Shown: positions 41,314 through 50,412 of the stretch, one piece after another
Position numbering within the stretch: the stretch's first letter is position 1
Layout: every line of letters begins with the position of its first letter
Assembly: GCF_004919685.1 (NCBI RefSeq)
Contig: NZ_SMYZ01000087.1
Location: 1-60,249, forward strand
DNA from: Mesorhizobium norvegicum
Lineage (GTDB): Bacteria; Pseudomonadota; Alphaproteobacteria; Rhizobiales; Rhizobiaceae
Length of the DNA stretch: 60,249 nucleotides
Direction of reading: 5' to 3'
Position numbers and translations under genes: made by a program
Notes under the pieces: generated by a model
Database searches by the model: none
Told to the model about the DNA's origin: nothing
Seen by the model: only the letters and a program-made list of their open reading frames with translations

Positions 41314-43857
41314 TCAAATCTGTCCTACGACTTGAACGGAGAATTGATCGGACTGTGTCCTGACGTCGATCGGTGCCCGGAAACGCCTGAGGCGCAAGGC
41401 ATTGGTCAAAACGAAGACGCTGGACAGTGCCATCGCACCAGCCGCCAGCATCGGCGACAGGAGCGTGCCGCTCAGCGGATAAAGCACGCCAGCGGCCACT
41501 GGGATGAGCGCGATATTGTAGGCAAAGGCCCAGAACAGGTTCTGGCCGATGTTGCGGATCGTTGCCTTGGAGAGCGCGATAGCGTTGGCCACACCGCGAA
41601 GATCGCCCGACATTAAAACAACATCGGCGCTTTCGATGGCGATGTCCGTGCCGGTGCCGATCGCTATGCCAACATCCGCCGCAGCAAGCGCCGGGGCATC
41701 GTTGATGCCGTCGCCGACGAAGGCGACGCGAGCGCCGTGCTGGCCAAGCCGCTTGACCGCCTCGACCTTGCCGTCGGGCAATACCTCGGCGACAATTTCG
41801 TCGATACCGATACGCCGCCCGATCGCCTCGGCCGTGCGGCGATTGTCGCCGGTCACCATAGCTATCCGAAGGCCTAGCGAATGCAGTGCCGCAATTGCCA
41901 TTGGCGTCGACGCCTTGATGGGATCGGCGACGGCGATGATTGCGGCAAGCTTGCCATCGATGGCAGCATAAAGTGGCGTCTTGCCCTGGTCGGCGAGGCG
42001 CACTGACGCTGACGCAAAGGTTGAGATGTCCAGGCCGAGTCGGATCATCAGGCGGTCAGCGCCGATCTCGACCTTGCGCCTTTCGACCACAGCGCTCACC
42101 CCAAAGCCAGGAATGGCTTCAAAGTTCTCGACATCGGAAGGCACCAAGCCGCGCCGTTCTGCGGCCCGCACAATCGCCTCGGCGACGGGATGCTCGGAGC
42201 GTGCCTCGACCGAGCCAACGAGCCGGAGTACGTCGGCTTCGACAAATCCGTCTGTCACGACGAAATCGGTCAATTCGGGCCGGCCCTCGGTAAGCGTTCC
42301 GGTCTTGTCGAGAGCAATGACCGTAGCATCCCGCAGTGTCTGCAAAGCCTCACCCTTGCGGAAGAGCACGCCCAGTTCCGCCGCCCGCCCCGTACCGACC
42401 ATGATCGAGGTGGGCGTGGCGAGGCCCATGGCGCACGGGCAGGCGATGATCAGCACGGCAACGGCGTTGACCAGCGCGAAGGACAACGCAGGCTCCGGTC
42501 CTAGAACAAGCCAGGCTCCGAAGGTGAGCAAGGCGGCCGCGATGACAGCCGGCACGAACCAAGCAGTCACCTTATCGACCAGCGCCTGGATCGGCAGCTT
42601 CGAGCCTTGCGCAGATTCAACCATGCGGATGATCTGGGCGAGCAGCGTCGCCGAGCCGACCTTTGTGGCGCGGAACGAGAAACTGCCGGTCTTGTTAATG
42701 GTGCCGCCGACGACCTCCGCGCCGACGCCCTTGGCGACAGGCAGCGGTTCGCCAGTCATCATAGACTCGTCGACGAAGGATGATCCTTCGACGATCTCGC
42801 CGTCGACCGCGATCTTTTCGCCTGGGCGCACCACCACCACGTCACCGACCCGCACCTCTGCGAGCGGCACCTCGACGGTAACGCCGTCCTTGACGACGCG
42901 CGCCGTCTTGGGCTGCAGCCCGACGAGCTTCTTGATTGCCTCGCTGGTCCGCCCCTTGGCCCGTGCCTCGAGAAAGCGGCCGAGCAGGATCAGCGTCACG
43001 ATCACGGCCGCTGCTTCATAATAGACGTTGGCAGTGCCTTCCGGCAGGACATTGGGGATGAAAGTCGCGACGAGCGAGTATGCCCAGGCGGCACCCGACC
43101 CAAGCGCCACCAGCGCGTTCATGTCCGGTGCGCCCCTGAGCAGCGCCGGCATTCCCTTCCTGAAGAACCGCAGGCCGGGGCCAAACAGAACGATCGTGGT
43201 CAGGACGAATTGCAGGCGCCAGTTCCAGTCGCCGAGCGTCATCATCACCCAGTGATGGAAGGCGGGCACGAGATGCGAACCCATTTCGAGCGTGAAAACC
43301 GGCAGCGTCAGAAGTGCGGCCAGCGCGAGCAAACGACGGAGCGTCCGAATCTCAGCATCCCGCCCATCGCGCTCACGGTCCATGTCTGTGTCCGGCAGTA
43401 TCTGGCGCGCTTCGTAGCCGGCTGCCGCCACAGCCCCCTCAAGTGCGGCCGCCTCGACAGTGCCTGCGACGATGCGGATGGTGGCGCGCTCGGTTGCCAG
43501 ATTGACGCTGGCATCGGCCACACCCGGTACTGCCTTCAGCGCCTTTTCGATGCGCGCGACGCAGGAGGCGCAGGTCATTCCTTCGATGGCGAACTCAATC
43601 ATGTCCGCACGCGTCTCGTAGCCAACGGCCGACACCGCCGCGATGACGGGAGCGAGGTCCGGCTTGCCGGCGAAGGTCACCTCGGCACGTTCGGTCGCCA
43701 GATTGACCGATGTCCCAACAACACCCGGCGCAGAGGCGATCGCCTTTTCGACGCGACGCACGCACGAGGCACACGTCATGCCCTCGATGCCTATCTGAAT
43801 TGTGGAACCAGGAACCGAGATGGGTCCGGCTGGCGTGTGCGGGGTAACGGCGTTCAT
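41314..43857 (-). CDS. copA: Cu(I)-exporting P1B-1 ATPase
   Basis: From ATG 43857 the 847-residue protein has two N-terminal HMA domains, each with GMTCASC, eight membrane helices, the CPC motif (IACPCAMGLATP), TGEP actuator loop, DKTGT, SEHPVAEAIV and GDGINDAPAL. This is the full Cu(I) efflux pump that receives copper from CopZ. Upstream starts would place translation across the promoter. It is transcribed divergently from copZ, with CueR-type promoters in between. Confidence 0.95.
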   Translation of the reverse strand: MNAVTPHTPAGPISVPGSTIQIGIEGMTCASCVRRVEKAIASAPGVVGTSVNLATERAEVTFAGKPDLAPVIAAVSAVGYETRADMIEFAIEGMTCASCVARIEKALKAVPGVADASVNLATERATIRIVAGTVEAAALEGAVAAAGYEARQILPDTDMDRERDGRDAEIRTLRRLLALAALLTLPVFTLEMGSHLVPAFHHWVMMTLGDWNWRLQFVLTTIVLFGPGLRFFRKGMPALLRGAPDMNALVALGSGAAWAYSLVATFIPNVLPEGTANVYYEAAAVIVTLILLGRFLEARAKGRTSEAIKKLVGLQPKTARVVKDGVTVEVPLAEVRVGDVVVVRPGEKIAVDGEIVEGSSFVDESMMTGEPLPVAKGVGAEVVGGTINKTGSFSFRATKVGSATLLAQIIRMVESAQGSKLPIQALVDKVTAWFVPAVIAAALLTFGAWLVLGPEPALSFALVNAVAVLIIACPCAMGLATPTSIMVGTGRAAELGVLFRKGEALQTLRDATVIALDKTGTLTEGRPELTDFVVTDGFVEADVLRLVGSVEARSEHPVAEAIVRAAERRGLVPSDVENFEAIPGFGVSAVVERRKVEIGADRLMIRLGLDISTFASASVRLADQGKTPLYAAIDGKLAAIIAVADPIKASTPMAIAALHSLGLRIAMVTGDNRRTAEAIGRRIGIDEIVAEVLPDGKVEAVKRLGQHGARVAFVGDGINDAPALAAADVGIAIGTGTDIAIESADVVLMSGDLRGVANAIALSKATIRNIGQNLFWAFAYNIALIPVAAGVLYPLSGTLLSPMLAAGAMALSSVFVLTNALRLRRFRAPIDVRTQSDQFSVQVVGQI

Positions 43858-43891
43858 GAGTTTGCAACTCCATCTTGGGTGGCTGCCACAC

Positions 43892-43922
43892 CATATAAAG
43901 GTTCCCATGATAGGAAGGTCAA
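43892..43922 (-). promoter_or_regulatory. CueR-dependent promoter of copA
   Basis: On the minus strand TTGACC (43917-43922) and TATATG (43892-43897) are separated by 19 bp, the stretched spacing of MerR-family promoters. The spacer holds a dyad with TTCC and GGAA arms. Its layout matches the copZ promoter. Confidence 0.8.
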
Positions 43923-43986
43923 GGGGCAAATTTCGATCAGCACTCCAATGCAACCGCGATGATTACATCGACGAGAAAATAGGCCC

Positions 43987-44017
43987 TTGACCTTCCAACG
44001 ATGGGAAGCCCCATAAG
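43987..44017 (+). promoter_or_regulatory. CueR-dependent promoter of copZ
   Basis: TTGACC (43987-43992) and CATAAG (44012-44017) have a 19-bp spacer with a CTTCC-N7-GGAAG dyad. It lies 30 bp before the copZ ATG. It shares TTGACCTTCC with the copA promoter, supporting one regulator for both. Confidence 0.8.
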
Positions 44018-44047
44018 GTGTCTATCAGCAAAAAAAGGAGAGCTGCC

Positions 44048-44251
44048 ATGTTGAAATTGAAAGTTCCGGATATGAGCTGCGGCCATTGTGCCAGCACGAT
44101 CGAAAAAGCCGTGAGAAGTGTCGATCCTACAGCCGTGGTCATAGTCGACCTCGGCGCATCGACGGTCGCCGTGGAAACCAAGGCGAACGACGCCGCTATC
44201 CGTGACGTCATCAAGTCTGCCGGCTACGACAACGAGAAGTTGGCGGCCTGA
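44048..44251 (+). CDS. copZ: CopZ-type copper chaperone
   Basis: The 67-residue protein is one HMA domain: MLKLKVPDMSCGHCASTIEKAV with the Cu(I)-binding MSCGHC near residues 9-14, and a typical C-terminal AIRDVIKSAGYD. AGGAG precedes the ATG at 44048, which excludes the longer frame at 44018. It hands Cu(I) to CopA and CueR in the cytosol. It is under its own CueR-type promoter. Confidence 0.92.
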   Translation: MLKLKVPDMSCGHCASTIEKAVRSVDPTAVVIVDLGASTVAVETKANDAAIRDVIKSAGYDNEKLAA

Positions 44252-44367
44252 AGGATATCAGGCGTGGTCGGAGCGGATCATAAACGCGCCGGCCGCGTTC
44301 ATTAACGTCGAGGCTTGGTACGCTGGGCCCTCTGATAGAATACAGCGAAAACCAAGGGCGGACCCTG

Positions 44368-46422
44368 ATGCTCATCCAACCAATCGACTATTTTCTCGTC
44401 GCCTGGTTCGCAATTGCCGCCGCCTCGACACTTTATGTCGGCTTCGATCAGTACCGCAACAACCCCGAACCGGTCGTGATGAAATGGGGTTTCATCCTCG
44501 TCACTCTCTATATGGGTCCGCTTGGACTGCTGCTTTATGTGCTTGCCGACAAGGAACCCCGCCCGGGCGAGCACGAGGACTTCACCAAGCCTCTGTGGAA
44601 GCAGGGCGTCGGATCGACCATCCACTGCGTTGCCGGAGATGCGACGGGCATCATCCTCGCTGCCGTGATCACGGCAGCACTTGGTCTACCGATGTGGCTC
44701 GATCTCATCGTCGAATATCTCGCCGGCTTCGCCTTCGGCCTGTTCATATTCCAGTCGCTGTTCATGAAATCCATGATGGGCGGCACCTATTGGGAAAACG
44801 TCCGTAAAAGCTTTCTGCCAGAATTCATCTCCATGAATTTCATGATGGCCGGCATGGCCCCGGTGATGAGTTTTCTGATGATGGGCCGCGACATGCGCGC
44901 GATGGAACCCACAGAGCTCTTGTTCTGGGGCGTGATGTCGATCGGCGTCATTGCCGGCTTTGCGCTCGCCTACCCTGCCAATGTCTGGCTGGTCGCACGC
45001 AAGCTGAAGCATGGGCTGATGACGGTGCGCCCGCAAGCCGCCGAACCCGGTCAGGAGACAAAGCAACCGCATGGCGGGGCATCCGACATGGCGGAAGAAG
45101 GCCATGCCGGACATACCGGGAAGACCGCGCCTGCGAAAGCACCGATGAAAGCGAAAGCACCGTCACAGGCGAAGGCATCGGCTTCCCATGCAGCACAGGC
45201 TCAGCCCGCCAAGGGGCAGCATGAGGGGATGGAAATGCATCATGCTGGCAATCACGCCCAGCAAGGTCATGACATGGCTTCCCACGCGGGCAAAAAGAGC
45301 GGCGGCCATCAAATGGAGACGGACGCCACCACGCCTCAGATTGCTGCGCTCGGTGTGGTTTCCCTGATTGCGCTGGCGATCGGCATGATGGCGCCGGCGA
45401 ACTGGCTGAACCTGACGCTGTCGGCCCGCGATGTCGGCGGAGCCATTATGCCGCCCGGCATGATCATGGATCGCGACACGCCGGCCGCTGCCATGCGCGA
45501 TATGGCGGCGGTCGATCCTAGGCTGGTGAGTTTCAAGGCTGATCCCGCGGCACGAGGAGGCACGGTCCTCGAACCGCGAATCGAGAACGGCGTGAAGGTA
45601 TTTGATCTCGAGGCATCGGTTATCCGCTGGTCGATTCTGCCCGGAGTGACGGTCGAAGCCTTTGCCTACAACAAGCAGGTTCCCGGTCCGACGCTGCGCG
45701 TTACCCAGGGCGATCGCGTCCGCATCAACGTCACCAACCGACTACCCGAAAGCACTACCGTGCACTGGCATGGCCTCGACGTGCCCAATGCGATGGATGG
45801 ACCGGCCCACGTGACGCAGAGGCCGATCGAACCCGGTGAAACTTTCTCCTACGAATATACCGTTGAACAGTCCGGCACCTATTTCTATCACACCCATGAT
45901 CATGTCGACCGTCAGCAGGCGCTTGGCCTCTATGGCGCGCTGATCATCGACCCGAAGAATCCGGCCGACGCAATCACCGCCGACCTGGAATACACCGTTC
46001 AACTCCAGGAATGGCTGAAACGGGAAGGGCTGACCTTTCCGTCCATGCCGATGGACGGCGGCTTCCCTAACTTCTTCACCATCAACGGCAAGTCTTACCC
46101 GGCGACGGACACGATCAAAATGAAGGTGGGTCAATTGCTCAAGATCCGTTTCGTGGGATCAAACACCACCGCCATCCATCCGATGCATATTCACGGCGGC
46201 CCGTTCGAGGTCGCCGCCATCGACGGTGCGACGCTGCCCCAGAGCGCACGGTATATGGCCGATACCGTCAATGTCGGGCCTGGGCAAAGGTTCGATGTCC
46301 TGTGGCGGGCGCTTCGGCCTGGCAAGTGGCTGCTGCATTGCCACATTCCGCATCACACGACGAACAACAATGTCGAGGAGAAGGGCGGCGGCGGGCTAAC
46401 GATGATCATCGATGTTAACTAG
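44368..46422 (+). CDS. DUF4396-multicopper oxidase fusion
   Basis: The 684-residue protein joins two modules. Residues ~1-210 are a DUF4396 membrane domain with about six helices and TIHCVAGDATGIIL, common in copper clusters. Residues ~215-315 are an Ala/Lys/His/Met-rich linker, then another membrane helix (~325-345). Residues ~385-684 are a two-domain multicopper oxidase with ligands at HWHG (466), HTHDH (~509), HPMHIHG (~604) and HCHIPHH (~657). This tethers a periplasmic oxidase to a membrane unit. It follows copZ by 116 bp. Confidence 0.85.
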   Translation: MLIQPIDYFLVAWFAIAAASTLYVGFDQYRNNPEPVVMKWGFILVTLYMGPLGLLLYVLADKEPRPGEHEDFTKPLWKQGVGSTIHCVAGDATGIILAAVITAALGLPMWLDLIVEYLAGFAFGLFIFQSLFMKSMMGGTYWENVRKSFLPEFISMNFMMAGMAPVMSFLMMGRDMRAMEPTELLFWGVMSIGVIAGFALAYPANVWLVARKLKHGLMTVRPQAAEPGQETKQPHGGASDMAEEGHAGHTGKTAPAKAPMKAKAPSQAKASASHAAQAQPAKGQHEGMEMHHAGNHAQQGHDMASHAGKKSGGHQMETDATTPQIAALGVVSLIALAIGMMAPANWLNLTLSARDVGGAIMPPGMIMDRDTPAAAMRDMAAVDPRLVSFKADPAARGGTVLEPRIENGVKVFDLEASVIRWSILPGVTVEAFAYNKQVPGPTLRVTQGDRVRINVTNRLPESTTVHWHGLDVPNAMDGPAHVTQRPIEPGETFSYEYTVEQSGTYFYHTHDHVDRQQALGLYGALIIDPKNPADAITADLEYTVQLQEWLKREGLTFPSMPMDGGFPNFFTINGKSYPATDTIKMKVGQLLKIRFVGSNTTAIHPMHIHGGPFEVAAIDGATLPQSARYMADTVNVGPGQRFDVLWRALRPGKWLLHCHIPHHTTNNNVEEKGGGGLTMIIDVN

Positions 46423-46444
46423 CGTCGGCAGAGGTTTTTGATCG

Positions 46445-47389
46445 ATGCCCCCAGTCTCTGATGTTTCTTCCGACGCAGCCGAGCCGCTCGATTGTCTGAT
46501 TATTGGAGGAGGACCGGCCGGTTTGACAGCGGCGATATACCTTGCTCGGTTTCACCTCTCCGTCCTGGTGGCAGATAGTGGTGAGAGCCGGGCTGATCTG
46601 ATCCCCCTCACCCGTAACTTTTCCGGCTTTCCCGATGGAATCGCAGGGTCCGAGCTACGCACGCGCATGCGGGAGCAAGGAGGACGCTACGGTGCACGCC
46701 ATTGGCCCGGAAAGGTCGTTTCCTTGAAAGGGGGGCCGGGCTTGTTTGTGGCTCACACAATGGAAGGGATGTTTCAAGCGCGCTCCGTGTTGATGGCAAC
46801 GGGCGTCTTTAACCGGAGACCGAGTATGCCTGCCAATGTCCACGATGAGGCTCTGTCGCGTGGCTTATTGCGTTATTGTCCAATTTGCGATGGCTATGAG
46901 GTGACCGATAGCGCGGTCGCGGTGATAGGAACCGGCGAACACGGAACGAGCGAAGCGGAGTTTCTGCGCAGTTACACCGCCAATGTGACGTTGATCGCAC
47001 AGACGGGCGATCATGAGCTCGACGCAGCGCAAAGATCGCGGCTCGATAACGGCGCCATTCAAGCAGTTGACGGCCCGTGTCTCGGTTTTGAACTGTTGCA
47101 GGATGGCATCGCGATCGCGACACCGACTGGCCGCCGCTTGTTCGCGACGGTCTACGCGGCTTTAGGGTCCGATGTCCGATCGGAACTTGCGGTTGCGATG
47201 GACGCCGAAGTATCGCGTGACGGATGTCTTATCGTCGACAAACACCAGAGAACCTCGGTAGCCGGTCTATATGCGGCAGGCGACGTGGTCCGCGGGCTTG
47301 ATCAGCTCTCCTATGCAATGGGACAAGGCGGTGTCGCCGCCGTTGCAATCCGCAACGACCTGGCTCGCTCGACCCCGTTGCGGAGGTAG
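46445..47389 (+). CDS. thioredoxin reductase-like FAD oxidoreductase
   Basis: The 314-residue cytosolic protein has an FAD-binding GGGPAGLTAAIYLAR (about residues 21-35), a CPIC redox site (RYCPICDGYE), an NAD(P)-binding VIGTGEHG and a C-terminal GLYAAGDVV. The CPIC spacing fits thioredoxin reductase, though the sequence is divergent and this group's acceptors are uncertain. It begins 23 bp after the fused oxidase gene on the same strand, so it is probably co-transcribed. Confidence 0.82.
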   Translation: MPPVSDVSSDAAEPLDCLIIGGGPAGLTAAIYLARFHLSVLVADSGESRADLIPLTRNFSGFPDGIAGSELRTRMREQGGRYGARHWPGKVVSLKGGPGLFVAHTMEGMFQARSVLMATGVFNRRPSMPANVHDEALSRGLLRYCPICDGYEVTDSAVAVIGTGEHGTSEAEFLRSYTANVTLIAQTGDHELDAAQRSRLDNGAIQAVDGPCLGFELLQDGIAIATPTGRRLFATVYAALGSDVRSELAVAMDAEVSRDGCLIVDKHQRTSVAGLYAAGDVVRGLDQLSYAMGQGGVAAVAIRNDLARSTPLRR

Positions 47390-47443
47390 CCTGGCGGGAT
47401 CCATGAAATCACCTCAGGTGACCGCGTGCTGTGCTGCAACAAT

Positions 47444-48565
47444 CTACAAAGGGCCCACGGGGCCATCCTGCGGATGTTCTGTATGATCGCCGTGTCCGCG
47501 AAAAGCCTTGCCGGCACGGTCCCTGCCTGAGAGATGGTGACCGGCAAGATACCTGATCTTTATTATCCCAAGAACGAGCAACATCCCAATCACTACATAC
47601 CAGATCGGGTTCGCAGCTGAGACTCCACCAAAGCCGTTGCGAAATATCGAGACGGCTGCGCCCGCGTGCAAGATGACCAGCGCGGTCGCAGCCAGCGCCG
47701 TTGCTACCATCGGAATGATCCGCCTGCGCCCATGGCCGGCGACGTGGCCAATCTCATTTGGGCCGATCTTGTTGAGATCGAATCCGGTGAATTCCTCGGC
47801 CTGTATGCTGGCCTCGCTCACGCCTGAGCCGCCGAGCATCGTCTTCATGGCGCTGACCATCTCCGGCAGCCCGGAAATGTAATAGACCGGAAGCAGCGGA
47901 TCATCGACGTGCCTTGCAAGCATGAAATGGTCTATACGCCCCGTTTCGCCCGTCCAAGAAAGCTGCGAGCCTGCCGCTTCGGTCATCGTCGCAACCAGTT
48001 TGAAAGATGGGTTCTGCTCCGCGAACGCCTGCAACTCCTCCAGATACGCGGCGTCCTCCGGTCGCCGGTTCGAGTAGAGCAGGAACAGCCTGTGCGACAG
48101 CTTTCGCTCGATTGCGTCCTTGATCATCGAGAAGGCCGGAACGATGCCAATGCCGCCGGCGAGAAAAACTGCCGGCCATGAGGGATCCTCATGCAGCGCA
48201 AATGCCCCGTGCGGAACATCCAGCAGCACCTGGATGAGAACCTTGTCTCCGGTTTGCAGCCGACCGAGAACCCGCTTGAATGCGGTGTCACGCATTCTCA
48301 TGGCGATCACCAGATCGGCTTCCTGGGGTGTGCTGGCGAGCGAGAAAAACCGGCTGTCGCCCTCGCGGTCCGTTTCGGCGGGGTCGATGAGCGTGATGCG
48401 CACATGCTGGCCGGCCTTGAACCGAAAACCGTCCGGTCTCTTAAAGACGAAAGCCCAGCTGTCGTCCGCGATCTGCGTCTTGCCCGTAAACTCCACTTCA
48501 AATGAGGCCGGCTTCATCGAAGCGCCTGAGCGGCCATGCATGCGACGATAGCGATCGTCATCCAT
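47444..48565 (-). CDS. FAD/NAD(P)-binding oxidoreductase with C-terminal membrane helices
   Basis: The 373-residue protein has a ferredoxin-reductase-type core: FAD-binding SRFFSLAST (about residues 72-80), an NAD-binding GGIGIVPAFSMIKDA and YYISGLPEMV. Then a ~90-residue tail has two membrane helices and a His-rich end (GHGDHTEH). The start has AAGGAAG upstream; ATG 48517 is an alternative. It is convergent with the preceding reductase gene and divergent from a TetR regulator. It may feed electrons to a membrane partner. Confidence 0.75.
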   Translation of the reverse strand: MDDDRYRRMHGRSGASMKPASFEVEFTGKTQIADDSWAFVFKRPDGFRFKAGQHVRITLIDPAETDREGDSRFFSLASTPQEADLVIAMRMRDTAFKRVLGRLQTGDKVLIQVLLDVPHGAFALHEDPSWPAVFLAGGIGIVPAFSMIKDAIERKLSHRLFLLYSNRRPEDAAYLEELQAFAEQNPSFKLVATMTEAAGSQLSWTGETGRIDHFMLARHVDDPLLPVYYISGLPEMVSAMKTMLGGSGVSEASIQAEEFTGFDLNKIGPNEIGHVAGHGRRRIIPMVATALAATALVILHAGAAVSIFRNGFGGVSAANPIWYVVIGMLLVLGIIKIRYLAGHHLSGRDRAGKAFRGHGDHTEHPQDGPVGPL

Positions 48566-48791
48566 GAAGCGTCTTCCTTTGCGTCGCGATAACGCACCGT
48601 GTGTGCCGAGGGCTCGGCGGCCTTCGTCACATCATCCTCGATCGGTCGGTTGTTGTGGACGAGCCCCCACTCACAGTGGTGTTGCACAATTGGACAAGGT
48701 GTACGTTAATGGGCATCCAGTCCAAAATCCTTTTGCCGGACAAATCGATACGAACGTCTAGTACCGGGCAGTCTGTTCGATTTGACCGTGA

Positions 48792-49403
48792 ATGGTGATG
48801 CAGATGACAAAGACGTCGATCGACCGCCGCGTCGCCCGCACCAGGGCCACGCTACACCAAACCCTGATGTCCCTGATCCTGAAACAGGGCTACGAAGCGA
48901 TCACCATCCGGGATATCTGCGACGCGGCCAACGTCGGTAGATCGACCTTCTACGCTCATTATACGAGCAAGGAGGATCTGATGCGAAGCGGCATCGAGAA
49001 CTTGCGCCAGGTGCTCTTTGACCGGCAGCGGGACGCTTTGGCAACTCCAGGAGATCTTAGGCATCGAAGCCTGGGGTTCAGCCTGACATTGCTCGAGCAC
49101 GCCCGCGACCATATCGACCTTCACCGGGGGCTCGTCGGCGGCGGCACGGTTGCCCTTGGCATCATCCGCCAAATACTGTCCGATGTAGTCCGCGATGAAA
49201 TTGCCGCAACCGGCGACAAGAAATCATCGGACGCCATTCCGCGAGAACTCGTCGTCCAGTATGTCGTCGGCGCCTACATGGCAGTGTTGACCTGGTGGCT
49301 CGACCGCGGCGCGAAGCCGCCGCCCACCGAGGTGGATCGGATGTTTAGGCGCTTGGCGACCGATGGAATCCTGCCTCACCTTGCTGAAGGCGGCTCGCCA
49401 TAG
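48792..49403 (+). CDS. TetR/AcrR-family repressor
   Basis: The 203-residue protein has a TetR N-terminal helix-turn-helix (RTRATLHQTLMSLILKQGYE, ITIRDICDAANVGRSTFYAHYTSKEDL) and a helical ligand domain ending in WWLDRGAKPPPTEVDRMFRRLA. It is divergent from the flavin oxidoreductase, whose operator may be the CCACT-CAC-AGTGG dyad at 48667-48679 in the shared 226-bp gap. The ligand is unknown. Confidence 0.85.
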   Translation: MVMQMTKTSIDRRVARTRATLHQTLMSLILKQGYEAITIRDICDAANVGRSTFYAHYTSKEDLMRSGIENLRQVLFDRQRDALATPGDLRHRSLGFSLTLLEHARDHIDLHRGLVGGGTVALGIIRQILSDVVRDEIAATGDKKSSDAIPRELVVQYVVGAYMAVLTWWLDRGAKPPPTEVDRMFRRLATDGILPHLAEGGSP

Positions 49404-49506
49404 TCGACAAGGTCGGCTGCTGTCGGACAGTCGGCGGAACTGGTGTTTCCCTTGCAGATGCCCTTGCGTCGAGTCTGAGGAGATTGGCGATAGTCTCTAA
49501 AGGCGG

Positions 49507-50394
49507 CTATCCGTGGATTCGATGGTCGGCCCGTACAATCCCGTCGTCAGCGTTTTGTACGAGTGTAGGGATAGTTGTCCCGCTTGTCGGCGCCCAGCCT
49601 GACCGCCCGAGCTTGAAGCTCTTGCTCGTCGATCTGACGAATCTCACCTCGTCGAGGTCCCATGCCCGACACTCCAGATGGATCTCTGGCCGCTCGATGC
49701 GAATGAGATTGAAAGAATTTGCCTCTTGGCGGCGGCGTGAGGAAATCGCTGTGCCAGCTTGGATCAGCAAGGCGGAGTAGCCCTCAATATTGTATCGGAC
49801 CGCACTCGAGCCCATGCGGTTCAGATGCAGATGTCCCGACAGGATCACATCGACGCGGCTTTGTGAAAATACTCCCATCGCCATCCTCGCCCGCCCGACG
49901 ATACCGTCATCGTCATTTGCACTGGCCCCTTCGAAGGGATGGTGAGTCACCACGATCCGTGTCGTCTCATCCGGCTGATCGGCAAAACCTCGTCTCACCC
50001 ACGCGAGCTGTTCGCTGTTGATGCGGCCTCCCTTGATCGTTAACGAACGAGCGGTGTTTATCCCAGCGACAGCTAACTCCGGACCGGCATAGAACGGGTC
50101 GGTATCCGCTGTGATATAGCGCTTGTAACGAGAGAGCGGCGTGAAGGCGCGCGCGAACAGGTTGTAGAGCGGGACATCATGGTTACCAGGCACGACGAGC
50201 TGCGGGTATGGCAACGTGTCGAGAAATGCGCGTGCCTGCGCGAACTCTTGCTTGCGTGCGCGCTGCGTCATGTCTCCCGAGACGACAACAATGTCAGGGT
50301 CGGCTGCGCGAACCTCGGCAGCGAGTGCATCGGATACTGTCTGGTCAATCCTGCCAAAATGCAGGTCGGAAAGATGGGCAATCGTCTTCATCAA
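49507..50394 (-). CDS. metallophosphoesterase
   Basis: The 295-residue cytosolic protein has the calcineurin-like phosphoesterase motifs in order: HLSDLHFG, VVVSGDMT, VPGNHDV, THHPFEG and GHLH, which bind two metal ions. It resembles the 3',5'-cyclic nucleotide or general phosphodiesterase group. The gene ends with a poorly conserved tail. It lies 18 bp downstream of the diacylglycerol kinase-like gene on the same strand. Confidence 0.85.
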   Translation of the reverse strand: MMKTIAHLSDLHFGRIDQTVSDALAAEVRAADPDIVVVSGDMTQRARKQEFAQARAFLDTLPYPQLVVPGNHDVPLYNLFARAFTPLSRYKRYITADTDPFYAGPELAVAGINTARSLTIKGGRINSEQLAWVRRGFADQPDETTRIVVTHHPFEGASANDDDGIVGRARMAMGVFSQSRVDVILSGHLHLNRMGSSAVRYNIEGYSALLIQAGTAISSRRRQEANSFNLIRIERPEIHLECRAWDLDEVRFVRSTSKSFKLGRSGWAPTSGTTIPTLVQNADDGIVRADHRIHG

Positions 50395-50412
50395 GCCGAT
50401 CCGATCAAAGCA

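Noticed and set aside
47409..47421. TCACCT-C-AGGTGA palindrome between convergent genes
   Set aside because: Short, no T-tract; probably chance or a minor terminator element.
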